From assembly GCA_024742305.1 (NCBI GenBank), contig JANSYQ010000001.1:248001-312000 (forward strand): 64,000 nt of DNA. The letters run 5' to 3'. Each line of letters begins with the position of its first letter. Position 1 is the stretch's first letter. Below are positions 41,761-51,045 of this stretch, in pieces. Position numbers and translations under genes: made by a program. The stretch is from a bacterium. Its GTDB lineage: Bacteria > Bacteroidota > Bacteroidia > Flavobacteriales_D > Crocinitomicaceae. The notes beneath the pieces are model-generated. The model did not search any database. It was not told where the DNA came from and was given only the letters and a program-made list of their open reading frames with translations.

Positions 41761-42840
41761 ATGAAAAAAGTGATTCATCCTGGAATTACATTAAATGAAC
41801 TGTTTAAGGAACGGGACATTTCGCAAAGAGAGTTTGCTTCAATTATTGATATTGCCCACTCACATTTAAGTGATATTCTGAATGGGAAAAAGCCCATTAA
41901 TGCTTCAATAGCAATATCATTACAAGCAGCTGGATTTAAGAATGCAGAATACTGGATGCAAGAACAAATTAAGTTCACAATTCAGGAAATGCTTGGGGAT
42001 GAAAAAGTTGTTGCTAAAACTGATGCTATAAAGGACTGGAACAAGTATATAGATTTAATCCCTGTCAAGTTTTTCAAACAACATAACTTAATTGGCGAAG
42101 ACAACCGAAAGAATGTAGCCCTTATAAATGATTTGTACGGTGTAAATAATTTCGATGAATTAAAGAGCCGAATCAATAAGTTTTCACCGGCAAGGTACAG
42201 AAAGTCATCCGCTTTTAAGGAAGTAAAATCGAATCTACTCGCTTGGGAGGTACTTGCCAAGTCAAAGGCACGTGATGTCAAAGTCATTAATAAATTCAAG
42301 AAGAGTTTTAAAAATGATTTGCTAAGCGAACTTAATGCGATTTTCTACAAGAATATTGACACTCTTTCCAAAACCAAGAAAGTGCTTAGTAAATACGGTG
42401 TGCGCTTTTCTACACTCGATAGACCTCCACAAACTCCAGTCGATGGAAAGACATTTATGGTTGATGGAGAGCCAGCGATTTGCTTGACTTTGAAGTACAA
42501 AAGACTTGATAATTTCGCTTTTACCGTGATGCACGAATTAGGTCATGTATTCCTGCATCTTACCGAGAGTGATAAATATCACGAATTCTATTCTGATTTT
42601 CGTCCATTGGACATGGTTAAAGAAGAATCAGAAGCGGATCGCTTTGCCACCGAAGCGTTAATTCCTCAAGCAGAGTGGGAGCAATTTTACTATAATTATG
42701 ATTTTACTGATGCTTCTATCAAAAGGTTTGCCCGAAAGTTAAAGATTCATCCTGCAATCATACGCGGTCGTGTTTGTCACCACCATAACGAATACTACAG
42801 AAGGAGATCATCGATTAATAAGGATAATACTCGCACTTAA
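41761..42840 (+). CDS. XRE-ImmA/IrrE fusion protein (HTH plus zinc peptidase)
   Basis: A 359-residue protein. The N terminus is a HigA-like helix-turn-helix (IHPGITLNELFKERDISQRE, about 5-65), and the C terminus a DUF955 (ImmA/IrrE) peptidase with HELGH at 258-262 and the EESEADRFA segment for the third ligand. ImmA-type proteases cleave repressors to induce mobile elements; the fused form would combine sensing and regulation. Stop codon abuts the integrase stop (42841), convergent. No HigB-type toxin gene is adjacent. Confidence 0.88.
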   Translation: MKKVIHPGITLNELFKERDISQREFASIIDIAHSHLSDILNGKKPINASIAISLQAAGFKNAEYWMQEQIKFTIQEMLGDEKVVAKTDAIKDWNKYIDLIPVKFFKQHNLIGEDNRKNVALINDLYGVNNFDELKSRINKFSPARYRKSSAFKEVKSNLLAWEVLAKSKARDVKVINKFKKSFKNDLLSELNAIFYKNIDTLSKTKKVLSKYGVRFSTLDRPPQTPVDGKTFMVDGEPAICLTLKYKRLDNFAFTVMHELGHVFLHLTESDKYHEFYSDFRPLDMVKEESEADRFATEALIPQAEWEQFYYNYDFTDASIKRFARKLKIHPAIIRGRVCHHHNEYYRRRSSINKDNTRT

Positions 42841-44064
42841 TTAAGCCACATTCCCCTTAAAGAACTGGTGTCCACTCGTCAACTTAGCATGTTCTTCCTT
42901 ACTCACTCGTATGTACTTCAAGAACACCTTTTCTGTGCGGTGTCCTGTAATTGCCATGATCGCTAGTGTTGGTACTCCTGCTTTGTAAGCATTGGTTGCA
43001 AAACTTCTCCGTGCGGTGTGTGAGCATACAAACTCACATTTGGGTTTAGTGATTTTGATTTTCTTACCTCCGCACGTTCTGGTAACAGTTACCGATTGAG
43101 TAATTCCAACCACCCTACACACCCTTTTGATATACTCGTTGAATTTGGCATTGGAAATTATCCGTGGTGTGCCGTTGTACTTATTGAGTATGTTCTTAGC
43201 GACAGGGTGCAGAGGTATTACAACTTCTTCATCTGTTTTCTCTGTACGTACCTTTAGCATTGTGCCGTCAGCTACAAAATTGTCTTTATTTAGTTTGTGG
43301 TAGTCCTGAGAGCGCACCCCAGTGTAACAAGCCAGTAGAAATATATCTCTTGCATTCTCCAAATGTTTGTTAGGCATAATCGCAGTTCTAATTCTGTGCA
43401 ACTCCACTTCTGCTAGGTAAATCGTATCAGCAGGAACGTCTATTTTCTTGAACGAACGACTTTGGTGTGCCGTGCTGGTGTGCAACCCATCATCCAATGC
43501 TGCATTCATCCACATTTTGATGTTTTTGATGTGCGTACTAATGGAGTTGTTGGCTAGGTTCAGGTCTTGCATACAATGGTTAACAAAACGGTTGTAGAAT
43601 GTCATATCCACATCTTTAAACCGCAACTTCAAACGGTGGCGTTTCTCGTACGATTGGATCTTTCCTAGGCTCACATGATACTGACGGATAGTACCGCTCC
43701 TACGTGTCGGCTTTGAGCGTTCTATGTGCATTTTAGCATACTCATACAGGTAGGTTTCTGCCATTGCCTGTTGGTTCGGATTCGTCAGCGATTCCCGAAG
43801 TTCTGAAATGCCTTCTTTGATGCTTTCCTTAGTGAGATCACCCACCAACTGTAAATGGCGTATCAATTCCATGATCTTTGTACGCATGGTGTTGATTAGA
43901 ATATTGGTTTCGGCATCTGAACCGCCCTGCACACACTGTTTCTTAGGGTTGAACTTTCCACTTTTAACAGAAATGCCGATGGTGTTGCGTACCCGAATAC
44001 CTGATACGGAAATGTCAGCGAATAGGTAATCCATACCCGCTTTTTGTCGGATTGTTACTTTCAT
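42841..44064 (-). CDS. Tyrosine recombinase (integrase) of the tRNA-Arg element
   Basis: Starts at the ATG at 44064 (MKVTIRQKAGMDY), 407 residues. An N-terminal Arm-binding segment and SAM-like domain (about 95-200) precede the catalytic domain: Arg in ACYTGVRSQD, the H-x-x-R in SHTARRSFATNAY, His in GHRTEKVF and the tyrosine nucleophile in LKYIRVSKE. It belongs to the Bacteroidota phage_int_SAM_5 type. It lies about 150 bp from the right attachment repeat, which makes it the likely agent of integration and excision. Confidence 0.94.
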   Translation of the reverse strand: MKVTIRQKAGMDYLFADISVSGIRVRNTIGISVKSGKFNPKKQCVQGGSDAETNILINTMRTKIMELIRHLQLVGDLTKESIKEGISELRESLTNPNQQAMAETYLYEYAKMHIERSKPTRRSGTIRQYHVSLGKIQSYEKRHRLKLRFKDVDMTFYNRFVNHCMQDLNLANNSISTHIKNIKMWMNAALDDGLHTSTAHQSRSFKKIDVPADTIYLAEVELHRIRTAIMPNKHLENARDIFLLACYTGVRSQDYHKLNKDNFVADGTMLKVRTEKTDEEVVIPLHPVAKNILNKYNGTPRIISNAKFNEYIKRVCRVVGITQSVTVTRTCGGKKIKITKPKCEFVCSHTARRSFATNAYKAGVPTLAIMAITGHRTEKVFLKYIRVSKEEHAKLTSGHQFFKGNVA

Positions 44065-44213
44065 ACTACTTGGTTTTATTGGTGAAACAAAGGGTGGCGA
44101 TAGTGCCAATCTATGGGACAGTTCTTGGGACAGCTATCCCGAATATTCAGAACAAAGCGATCTGCTCAGACGTTTGCTCTTTTGATGCCGTATGGTCGGT
44201 TGATGATTATTCT

Positions 44214-44287
44214 TACTCCGTAGCTCAACTGTATAGAGCACTGGATTTCGGCTCCAGCGGTTGCAGGTTAGAATCCTGCCGGGGTCA
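44214..44287 (+). tRNA. tRNA-Arg(TCG)-like right repeat, 5' end altered
   Basis: The same tRNA sequence as the intact copy from acceptor position 3 onward, but positions 1-2 are T and A rather than G and G. This leaves the first acceptor pair mismatched (T-C) and makes the second A-T. It represents the element's carried tRNA fragment with the original chromosomal 3' end. Whether it is transcribed and functional is unclear; it may be a pseudo-tRNA. Confidence 0.7.
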
Positions 44288-44289
44288 CA
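44216..44289. repeat. Right attachment repeat, 74 bp
   Basis: Perfect copy of 35785-35858. The distance from the left repeat is 8,431 bp. Confidence 0.93.
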
Positions 44290-44291
44290 CG

Positions 44292-44328
44292 AAGGACAAC
44301 TGATCAAAATGGATCGGTTGTCCTTTTT
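44292..44328 (+). terminator. Original chromosomal terminator of tRNA-Arg
   Basis: A 14-bp stem AAGGACAACTGATC/GATCGGTTGTCCTT (one G-U), loop AAAATG, then TTTT. It starts 5 bp after the right tRNA copy and is the counterpart displaced by the insertion. Confidence 0.85.
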
Positions 44329-44473
44329 TCTTTTCTGCTAGTTCTTTCGTGATATCTGCAATTGGAGCGAATAAAGAGTTTATTCTATTGCTTAAAACTC
44401 CCTTGTTTTGTTTGCCTTTACTGATTTCTTTTAGAAAGGGGGCTTTCTATTACTGTGATGCGCCATCCAAACG

Positions 44474-45538
44474 TCAATCAAAATAGGTATACGTCCATGA
44501 AAACTCTCGGATCAAAGCTCCTGAATTAGATCGTACTTGCATCAACTGGTAATTGCCGTGAGCATCCGGAAGTGACCATTCGATGGCAACAATCTTTGGT
44601 AAATTCTGTCCTTTTACACTACTGATTTGGTTGGGGTGTCCCCGTTTATTGTATGAGTAATATACCATATCAGACAAGTTGCGATTTCGGCAAACTCCTT
44701 CTTGATTATGTCGACTTTCAAGAAGCAGCCCACTGCTGGAATAACGATGCTCACTGCATACACTTTTTTCTTCTGTTTGTTTGTTGATCATCATAAGAGT
44801 TGTCCTACTTTCTGAATTGCCTGTCCTGATCCATTCATTTTCCGTTTGCCACTGGTATTCGGCAGCAGCATTTTTGTAGGCTTCCACATCTGGCCACGCC
44901 AGTGGTATCAACGAAGAATCAGGACTTGTTTCAATGGGAAATTCATCATCAAATGAAGTCAGTTCCGGCAAAGCATTCGTTAGGCTGCAGTGCACAACTG
45001 AAAAATAAGCACTATCCGATTGTCGATCTTCTGCGTCTCCAGAAAGATACCACTGTGCTATCTGGTCTTCATCGTATTGCCAGTAAAGACTTCCCGATGT
45101 AGTAGCCTTACTCATATCATTCACGTTCCACGCCATCAACGTTCCAAATTCTGCGCGAATCAGTTGTTTGTTAGAGTCCAAATAAAAGGAAGATTGATAC
45201 AACTCAACCCCCTGATTTTTTATTGGTTTCACCATCTTCAGGCGTTGGTTTGCATCTGCATTATCATAAATCGCCTTCCTTTTAAGGTAACTATCCGTGG
45301 CCTCTACAATGGAATCAGGAATGACACTTCGAATTTCACAGGTGCGAATAGGTCCGTGCAGTTGTGTTACTAGTGGCGCATAAAAGTAGGCATCAAAACC
45401 CTCTTGCAATTCATCAAAAAATAAGGCGTCGTTTGAAATATCGCGGTCAAGGTTAGCCATTTCCAGTACGATTTGCCCGTAGGATAAAGAACTCATTAAG
45501 AGTGTAAAAACACAACCAAGAAGCCGACAGTATTTCAT
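44474..45538 (-). CDS. Exported protein, partner of the DUF4157 gene
   Basis: A 354-residue protein with signal peptide (to about residue 21, SYGQ) and a predicted beta-rich body with repeated short motifs (SLYWQYDEDQIAQWYLSG, YYSYNKRGHPNQISS). I recognise no family. It is 21 bp downstream of the DUF4157-calpain gene on the same strand and so likely in the same transcript. In toxin loci a second gene at this position is often an immunity protein or accessory factor, which is only inference here. Confidence 0.75.
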   Translation of the reverse strand: MKYCRLLGCVFTLLMSSLSYGQIVLEMANLDRDISNDALFFDELQEGFDAYFYAPLVTQLHGPIRTCEIRSVIPDSIVEATDSYLKRKAIYDNADANQRLKMVKPIKNQGVELYQSSFYLDSNKQLIRAEFGTLMAWNVNDMSKATTSGSLYWQYDEDQIAQWYLSGDAEDRQSDSAYFSVVHCSLTNALPELTSFDDEFPIETSPDSSLIPLAWPDVEAYKNAAAEYQWQTENEWIRTGNSESRTTLMMINKQTEEKSVCSEHRYSSSGLLLESRHNQEGVCRNRNLSDMVYYSYNKRGHPNQISSVKGQNLPKIVAIEWSLPDAHGNYQLMQVRSNSGALIREFSWTYTYFD

Positions 45539-45559
45539 GCTACATTCTTCAAATTACTA

Positions 45560-47875
45560 TTATTCGGGAACTTTTGAGTAATACAAATTATTAAAACAAG
45601 CTTTGTAATCTGCGAAGGATATTGCAAATTCCGAGCCATCTCCGCCGTGGGGGTTTCTCAGGTGAATTGTTCCATCTGCCTCGTCAACTTTTAAGACACT
45701 GTAGGCATGACCGCACACAATTTCCTCCCCCTTTCCTACCACGACCGTGTATGTGGACTCGGTTCCTTCTTTCAACTTCGCCTTATAATTTGGATCGTTC
45801 ATTGCATTTACTTCGTCTTCATCCTTGCTGGCGACAATACCAACATTTCCATCAGATGTAGCTGTTTTGAAATCGTCCGCTGTTTGCTCCGAAGACGAAG
45901 GTACCTCTTCCGATTCATTGCCTGTAATTACAGCAAGTGCCTCGGCAGGTGAACCAGAGACAATGTTATCATAACCGCCCATTTCTTTGGCATACGCCTT
46001 TTCCAAAAGCATCACCCAAAGTTCGCCATCGCCTTTTTTCGCGTAGCTTTCCATTAAGCCTGTGAACGGGAAGTAAAAATCAATCACAATTTCTTTTGGT
46101 TCTCGAACCAAGGTATCTTGATTCATGATATATAGTGTCACTGTTGCACTTGAATCGCCTGGAGTGTAATCAATCAAGCTCTTGATATGAGCGGGATTCT
46201 GTTTCGCAACAGAAGCAATAGACGAAATCAAATAGCAGTCGCCGAGGGCCCCTTGCACAACATCGTTCATGTCGACTTCATCAGCGTCGTTTCGCCCTTG
46301 CTCGTATATAATGTACTCATCATTTTTCTTGTCGTACAGACCTTTAAATTTGAGTAAATCTTGATTTGGCTTGTCCTCTTTTCCTTCTCTTTTCCCTTTG
46401 TTCATGTAACTACCTCCCTGCTCTGAAAGAGTAGGTTGGTTCATTGCGGCATCTCCTTCTTTTGAGGTCCTTTTCTTTTCGGATTGTTTCAAATACTTCG
46501 GAGAGTCTGCGATGAACTCTTCATAGGTCGGAAGTGCAGAAGAATAGGACTCTATGACATCCTTATAGTAGTCCTTTATGACGGGATCATTTGAAGCTTC
46601 ATAAATGGCTTTGGAGTCGTTAATGATTCGAATGGCTTCGTTCACAATATCCACATCACTTTGCGTAATATCTCTCGATGCAATGCGCTGCTCCAACAAT
46701 GCAATGAATGTGTTCAATTCTCCTGCTTGCTGATTGTATTCTTGTAATTGATTGTGCTCTGTCAATCGTTGAATGAAAGCTTTACCATCACTTTCTATTT
46801 TCGAAACAGTTTCTGCGTTATTGTTTAGTAAACTGACAATCAGATCCACATCTTCTTGATAATAACTGGGAAGTGATTGTTTGAAAGTATCAATTCCGGC
46901 ATACTCGATACGTTTTAGGAACTCTTTGGCCATTTCAACCGTCACACTTTGATCTCCGGTTTTGAAGACATAGTTATAGCGGGTAGTTGCGCCATTCAAG
47001 CTGAACGTCAAACTTGTAGTGCCCTCTTTCTCATAATAACCTTGAATTATCTGAACATAGTACTGTCGAAGTTTGAATAACCTATCCACCAAATCTTGAT
47101 TGGACATCCCTTTTGGGTCGGTAAAATCAAATTCTTCCGCTTTGTCTTGTGGGCTCCTTTGCACCGTGGTACTTACCGGTGCATTCGAACTGTTTTTTCC
47201 TGGACTTCCAGCACTGCCTTGCTGAACGGTATGCGTTAATTCATGAGCCAACAAATGTTTTCCTTTTTGACTTTTGGGGTCATAGTTCCCTTCATTGAAG
47301 TAAATATCATTTCCGTTGGTAAAAGCCTTTGCTCCAATGTCGTTGTTCATTTGAACCGCATTTGCATCCGTATGTATGCGGACATCACTAAATCCGCGTC
47401 CAAATTCATTCTCCATTGAATCTTTCGTTGAATCATCCATTGGAGTTCCCTTTCCTTTTGAGAGGTCAAGATTTTTCTCAAACGATTCTCCTTTTTGTAA
47501 AGGTTCGCCCTCCATAGTTGCTTTCTGAACGCTTTGCGCTGGTTCCGATGCTTGTTGAATATTGGATTTCTTTGCATTACTATTCGGGCTTTTTGCCACT
47601 TGATCCGCCATTTGATCTGCCTCTTTCTCGTATGGATCATTTGACTTACCCATTTTAAGGCGCGCTTGAACGATTGAACTTGGCTGAATTAAATTGGGTC
47701 TACCAAATGAATCTGCTTTTGTTTGAACTTGATTTTCTTCATTATTAATGGGAGATGATTCGCTACCCGTATTCATCTTTTGCTGAACCGTTGGTTTGAT
47801 AAATGGTTCCAAAGTTCCAGTAGAGTTAGTTAAAGGCTTGAGATTACGTGTGGCAGATCGACTCATTCTATTCAT
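45560..47875 (-). CDS. DUF4157-calpain-like protein, candidate injection-system cargo
   Basis: A 771-residue protein with no signal peptide. Residues 1-75 are disordered; a DUF4157 domain spans about 80-220, with DPYEKEADQMADQVA, EFGRGFSDVRIHTD and HELTH at 211-215. A long helical linker (about 240-490) leads to a calpain-type cysteine protease domain with C547 in GALGDCYLISS, H723 in CGHAYSVL and N741 in HLRNPHGG. DUF4157 marks many proteins loaded into extracellular contractile injection systems. A protease toxin is therefore plausible, although no injection-system genes lie in this window. Confidence 0.85.
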   Translation of the reverse strand: MNRMSRSATRNLKPLTNSTGTLEPFIKPTVQQKMNTGSESSPINNEENQVQTKADSFGRPNLIQPSSIVQARLKMGKSNDPYEKEADQMADQVAKSPNSNAKKSNIQQASEPAQSVQKATMEGEPLQKGESFEKNLDLSKGKGTPMDDSTKDSMENEFGRGFSDVRIHTDANAVQMNNDIGAKAFTNGNDIYFNEGNYDPKSQKGKHLLAHELTHTVQQGSAGSPGKNSSNAPVSTTVQRSPQDKAEEFDFTDPKGMSNQDLVDRLFKLRQYYVQIIQGYYEKEGTTSLTFSLNGATTRYNYVFKTGDQSVTVEMAKEFLKRIEYAGIDTFKQSLPSYYQEDVDLIVSLLNNNAETVSKIESDGKAFIQRLTEHNQLQEYNQQAGELNTFIALLEQRIASRDITQSDVDIVNEAIRIINDSKAIYEASNDPVIKDYYKDVIESYSSALPTYEEFIADSPKYLKQSEKKRTSKEGDAAMNQPTLSEQGGSYMNKGKREGKEDKPNQDLLKFKGLYDKKNDEYIIYEQGRNDADEVDMNDVVQGALGDCYLISSIASVAKQNPAHIKSLIDYTPGDSSATVTLYIMNQDTLVREPKEIVIDFYFPFTGLMESYAKKGDGELWVMLLEKAYAKEMGGYDNIVSGSPAEALAVITGNESEEVPSSSEQTADDFKTATSDGNVGIVASKDEDEVNAMNDPNYKAKLKEGTESTYTVVVGKGEEIVCGHAYSVLKVDEADGTIHLRNPHGGDGSEFAISFADYKACFNNLYYSKVPE

Positions 47876-48186
47876 TATGTGGTTGATCTAAAATAAGTTA
47901 TTCTGATGACTAAATTGAGACTAGAATTGAAGTCGCGTATTTGTTGCAATGATTATTGGGTATTTATACACAAGGGTGTTTTACCAAATCTTCTTCCAAA
48001 AAACTTGTTTGTTGATTATACCCTTTAGACATCTCGCTGATTGAGATAACGGAAGCGGCGGGAGTGTGAAACGGGAGATTGATGATCACGATGCAGCTTT
48101 TCTTCTTCACTCAAGCTCGAACTCAGGAGAGTTATCAATCATAACATCGGATAACCTCCTAGAAAAAGGAATTAGGCCGTGAGCGA
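47876..48186. other. Gene-free stretch between hsdR and the DUF4157 gene
   Basis: This is the downstream side of hsdR and the upstream side of the DUF4157 gene (both minus strand). I see no -7 box that I would defend, no clear terminator and no reading frame on either strand with domain content. Confidence 0.5.
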
Positions 48187-51045
48187 CTACCCCATCCCTT
48201 CAATAAACGTTTCTACGAAGTCCATTATTTTTGCTTTGATGCGTTTCGATGCGCGTGCCCGTTCTTTTAACTTTGGGCGTTCGTTCATAAGTTCTATCAA
48301 TTCATCTGCGCGCGGTTCTTTCTTGGTAAAAAGGAAGGTTTGTACAACGTCAACCAGTTTTTGAAAGTCTAGGTTTTCCCTTTCACTGACTTCTTTAAAC
48401 GCTCTCTTCTTCTCCGCGGTCCAGAAGGCATCGAAGGCATCTTCAACGCTGTCTTCTTTTCGAACCATTGGCAAGTTTTCTTCAATGAAGCGTTCAATCA
48501 ATTCTTTCTTGCTGCGTAGTTCGGTGTTCGATTCCATGATCTCTGAAATCGTTTTGCGTTGCTTCTCGCGGTCTTTTGGTTTCGCACCGTACAATTCCGT
48601 CAGTAATTTGATAATGTACTGCACATTGATCTCATCGCGTCGAATGAGTTCGATTTCAAAATCAATATCGTTGAGAATGGAAACCTTTTCTTTTTGCGTG
48701 TCGCCTTTGATCTCTTGGTACAAATCCAAATACTTGCTTTTGTATTTTGCAAAGGTTTGTTCGTCCATGTTCAAATCCTCGGCATCCAATTGCGTGAAGG
48801 TATCCAATACGTTTTTGGTACGCATCAACTCGCGGAACGCCTTCACAAACTGCATTTGATCGTGTTCGGATTCCAAATCATTTACAGCATCGAAGGTGGG
48901 CGCAATTTTCTGCAATTCGGTAACGGCTGCGTTGAATTTGTCCACGTAGTTTTCATACGGCTCAATGATAATTTCCTCAATGGCTTCTTTGTTAGAGAAT
49001 AGCGTTATTGCTTCGTCCGTGGCTTTTTTTAGGTTCCGAAAACAAACAACATTCCCTTGGCTTTTTACCTCATCCAAAATACGGTTGGTGCGTGAGAACG
49101 CCTGTATCAATCCGTGGTACTTCAAATTCTTGTCCACGTAAATTGTATTGAGGTACTTGCTGTCGAATCCTGTTAGGAACATATTCACCACCAGTAATAT
49201 ATCGACGTGTTTATTTTTTACACGTTTCCCAATGTCTTGGTAATAGCCGTAGAAGTCGCCAACCGAGTAGTTCGTATTGAACATATCGTTGTAATCTTCC
49301 ATGTATTCATCCAAGATTTCTTGGCGGTGTTTTGTGGCGTACATGATTTGAGGTTCGGCAGCCATTCCAACGCTTGCTTCTTCTGTATATTCATCCTCAA
49401 AATCATCGGGAATGAATCCGTTGGCGTCCGCGTCTTCATGGTTGGATTGATAGGAAAATATCGTGGCAATTTTCAGTTCGTGTTCTCCCGCTTCTTTTCT
49501 CGCTTTGAATAGTTCGTAGTACTGCACCAAAGTATCTACGTTCGGAACGCAAAAGATTGCCGTAAACTTCTTTGAATGCGTTTTGCGGTCGTGATTATGG
49601 ATAATGTACTCGGTGATTTTCTCCAATCGCTCAGGGGCTTCCATCACCTCAGCTTTGTCGATTTCGTCGACCTTAATATCAACAACGCCTTCTTTCTGCT
49701 TGAAGGTACTGATGTATTCAATAGAGAACTTTAACACGTTTTTATCGCGGATGGCATCCGTTATCACATATTTGTGCAAACAATCTTGGAATAAATCTTT
49801 CGTCGTTCGCTTTCCAAGAGCATTTTTAACGGCATTATCTTTCAGAATTGGAGTTCCTGTAAACCCAAACAGTTGCGCCGATGTGAAGAATGATTTGATT
49901 CGGTTGTGCGTGTCTCCAAACTGGCTACGGTGGCATTCATCAAAGATAAACACGATGCGTTTGTCCTTCGATCCTTCCATTCGGTACAAATACCGATCTT
50001 TCATGATAGCGGTGTTCAACTTCTGAATGGTGGTTACAATGAGCGGTGTATCGTCGCTGAATTGCTTCACAAGCGTGTTCGTGTTATTGGTGGCATCAAT
50101 ACTCCCCTCGCTGAAACTGTTGAACTCGCGAATGGTTTGATAGTCCAAATCTTTTCGATCCACTACGAACACTACTTTATGCACTTTCTCTAGACTGGTG
50201 AGAATTTGCGCTGCTTTGAACGATGTGAGTGTTTTCCCCGATCCTGTGGTGTGCCAAATGTATCCGTTCTTGTTGGTGTTCTTCACGCGCTCAACAATGG
50301 CTTCCGTGGCGTAATATTGATACGGGCGCAACACCATGAGCGTTTTGGCGGTATTGAGCACGACGTACTTCGTAATCATTTTGGAGAGATGGCACGGCTC
50401 TAAAAAGGCATTGGCGAACTCAGGAAGGTTAGTGATAAGTTTGTTCTCCTGATCTGCCCAATAAAACGTTTGTTTGAAGGTTCGCGCCTTCACGGGGTTG
50501 TTTACATAATACTTCGTATTAACGCCGTTGCTGATCACGAACAATTGAATGTAATTGAACAGTCCCCAGCCCGACGAATAGGAAAAACGCTCGTAGCGAT
50601 TCGTTTGCTCGAAGGCTTCTTTGAGTTCCAAGCCGATGCGTTTCAATTCAATTTGCACCAAGGGCAAACCATTCACCAAGATCGTAACATCGTAGCGGGT
50701 TTCGTATTTGCCCGTCATGGTGATTTGGTTGGTAACTTGGTATTGATTTTTGCACCAATGCACTTGGTCGATGAGTTCGATGTATCCCGTTGATCCGTCG
50801 TCTTTTTTGTATTCTACTTTGTCTCGAAGTATTTGCGCTTTTTGGTATATGTTCCCTTTGGAAAGCGCATTCAGTATCTGTTCAAACTCTGATTGTGACA
50901 GCGTCTTTTTGTTGTGCTTTTCTAATTGGTTTTTCAGGTTGGAAACGAGGTCGTCTTCATCGTTGATTTTGATGCGCGAATAACCGAGATCCACCAACTG
51001 CTTCACCAAGTTTTCCTCCAGTATGCTTTCGGGTTGTGTGGTCAT
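48187..51045 (-). CDS. hsdR: Type I restriction enzyme, HsdR subunit
   Basis: A 952-residue protein. The N-terminal nuclease domain has a PD-ExK core in YDVTILVNGLPLVQIELKR (about 115-135). The DEAD-like helicase has Walker A HTTGSGKT (about 263-270), DECHRS as motif II and the later FSRTNRI as motif VI. The C-terminal helical region contacts the methylase. It cleaves DNA after translocation. Its ATG follows the SecB-like gene's stop directly, and it is the last gene of the operon. Confidence 0.96.
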   Translation of the reverse strand: MTTQPESILEENLVKQLVDLGYSRIKINDEDDLVSNLKNQLEKHNKKTLSQSEFEQILNALSKGNIYQKAQILRDKVEYKKDDGSTGYIELIDQVHWCKNQYQVTNQITMTGKYETRYDVTILVNGLPLVQIELKRIGLELKEAFEQTNRYERFSYSSGWGLFNYIQLFVISNGVNTKYYVNNPVKARTFKQTFYWADQENKLITNLPEFANAFLEPCHLSKMITKYVVLNTAKTLMVLRPYQYYATEAIVERVKNTNKNGYIWHTTGSGKTLTSFKAAQILTSLEKVHKVVFVVDRKDLDYQTIREFNSFSEGSIDATNNTNTLVKQFSDDTPLIVTTIQKLNTAIMKDRYLYRMEGSKDKRIVFIFDECHRSQFGDTHNRIKSFFTSAQLFGFTGTPILKDNAVKNALGKRTTKDLFQDCLHKYVITDAIRDKNVLKFSIEYISTFKQKEGVVDIKVDEIDKAEVMEAPERLEKITEYIIHNHDRKTHSKKFTAIFCVPNVDTLVQYYELFKARKEAGEHELKIATIFSYQSNHEDADANGFIPDDFEDEYTEEASVGMAAEPQIMYATKHRQEILDEYMEDYNDMFNTNYSVGDFYGYYQDIGKRVKNKHVDILLVVNMFLTGFDSKYLNTIYVDKNLKYHGLIQAFSRTNRILDEVKSQGNVVCFRNLKKATDEAITLFSNKEAIEEIIIEPYENYVDKFNAAVTELQKIAPTFDAVNDLESEHDQMQFVKAFRELMRTKNVLDTFTQLDAEDLNMDEQTFAKYKSKYLDLYQEIKGDTQKEKVSILNDIDFEIELIRRDEINVQYIIKLLTELYGAKPKDREKQRKTISEIMESNTELRSKKELIERFIEENLPMVRKEDSVEDAFDAFWTAEKKRAFKEVSERENLDFQKLVDVVQTFLFTKKEPRADELIELMNERPKLKERARASKRIKAKIMDFVETFIEGMG

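Larger units (their letters stand above)
35785..44289. mobile_element. Integrative element of about 8.4 kb in tRNA-Arg(TCG)
   Basis: Bounded by the 74-bp direct repeats. It contains a tyrosine recombinase next to the right repeat, an XRE-ImmA/IrrE regulator, an XRE repressor-like protein, a DUF3987-like ATPase, a small HNH protein, a YegP-like protein, a lipoprotein and several short genes. There is no relaxase, conjugation gene or capsid gene, so it is a small non-self-transmissible or satellite-type element. It excises to leave one repeat, as inferred from the structure. Confidence 0.9.

Noticed and set aside
41761-42840. HigA-like N terminus as the antitoxin of a toxin-antitoxin pair
   Set aside because: No toxin gene is next to it; the C-terminal zinc peptidase domain and the place beside the integrase fit an element switch better.
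44214-44287. The right repeat as a second functional tRNA-Arg
   Set aside because: The first acceptor pair is mismatched and its upstream flank is element DNA; listed as tRNA-like with lower confidence instead.
35783-44289. The island as a complete prophage or conjugative element
   Set aside because: No capsid, terminase, relaxase or conjugation genes are present.
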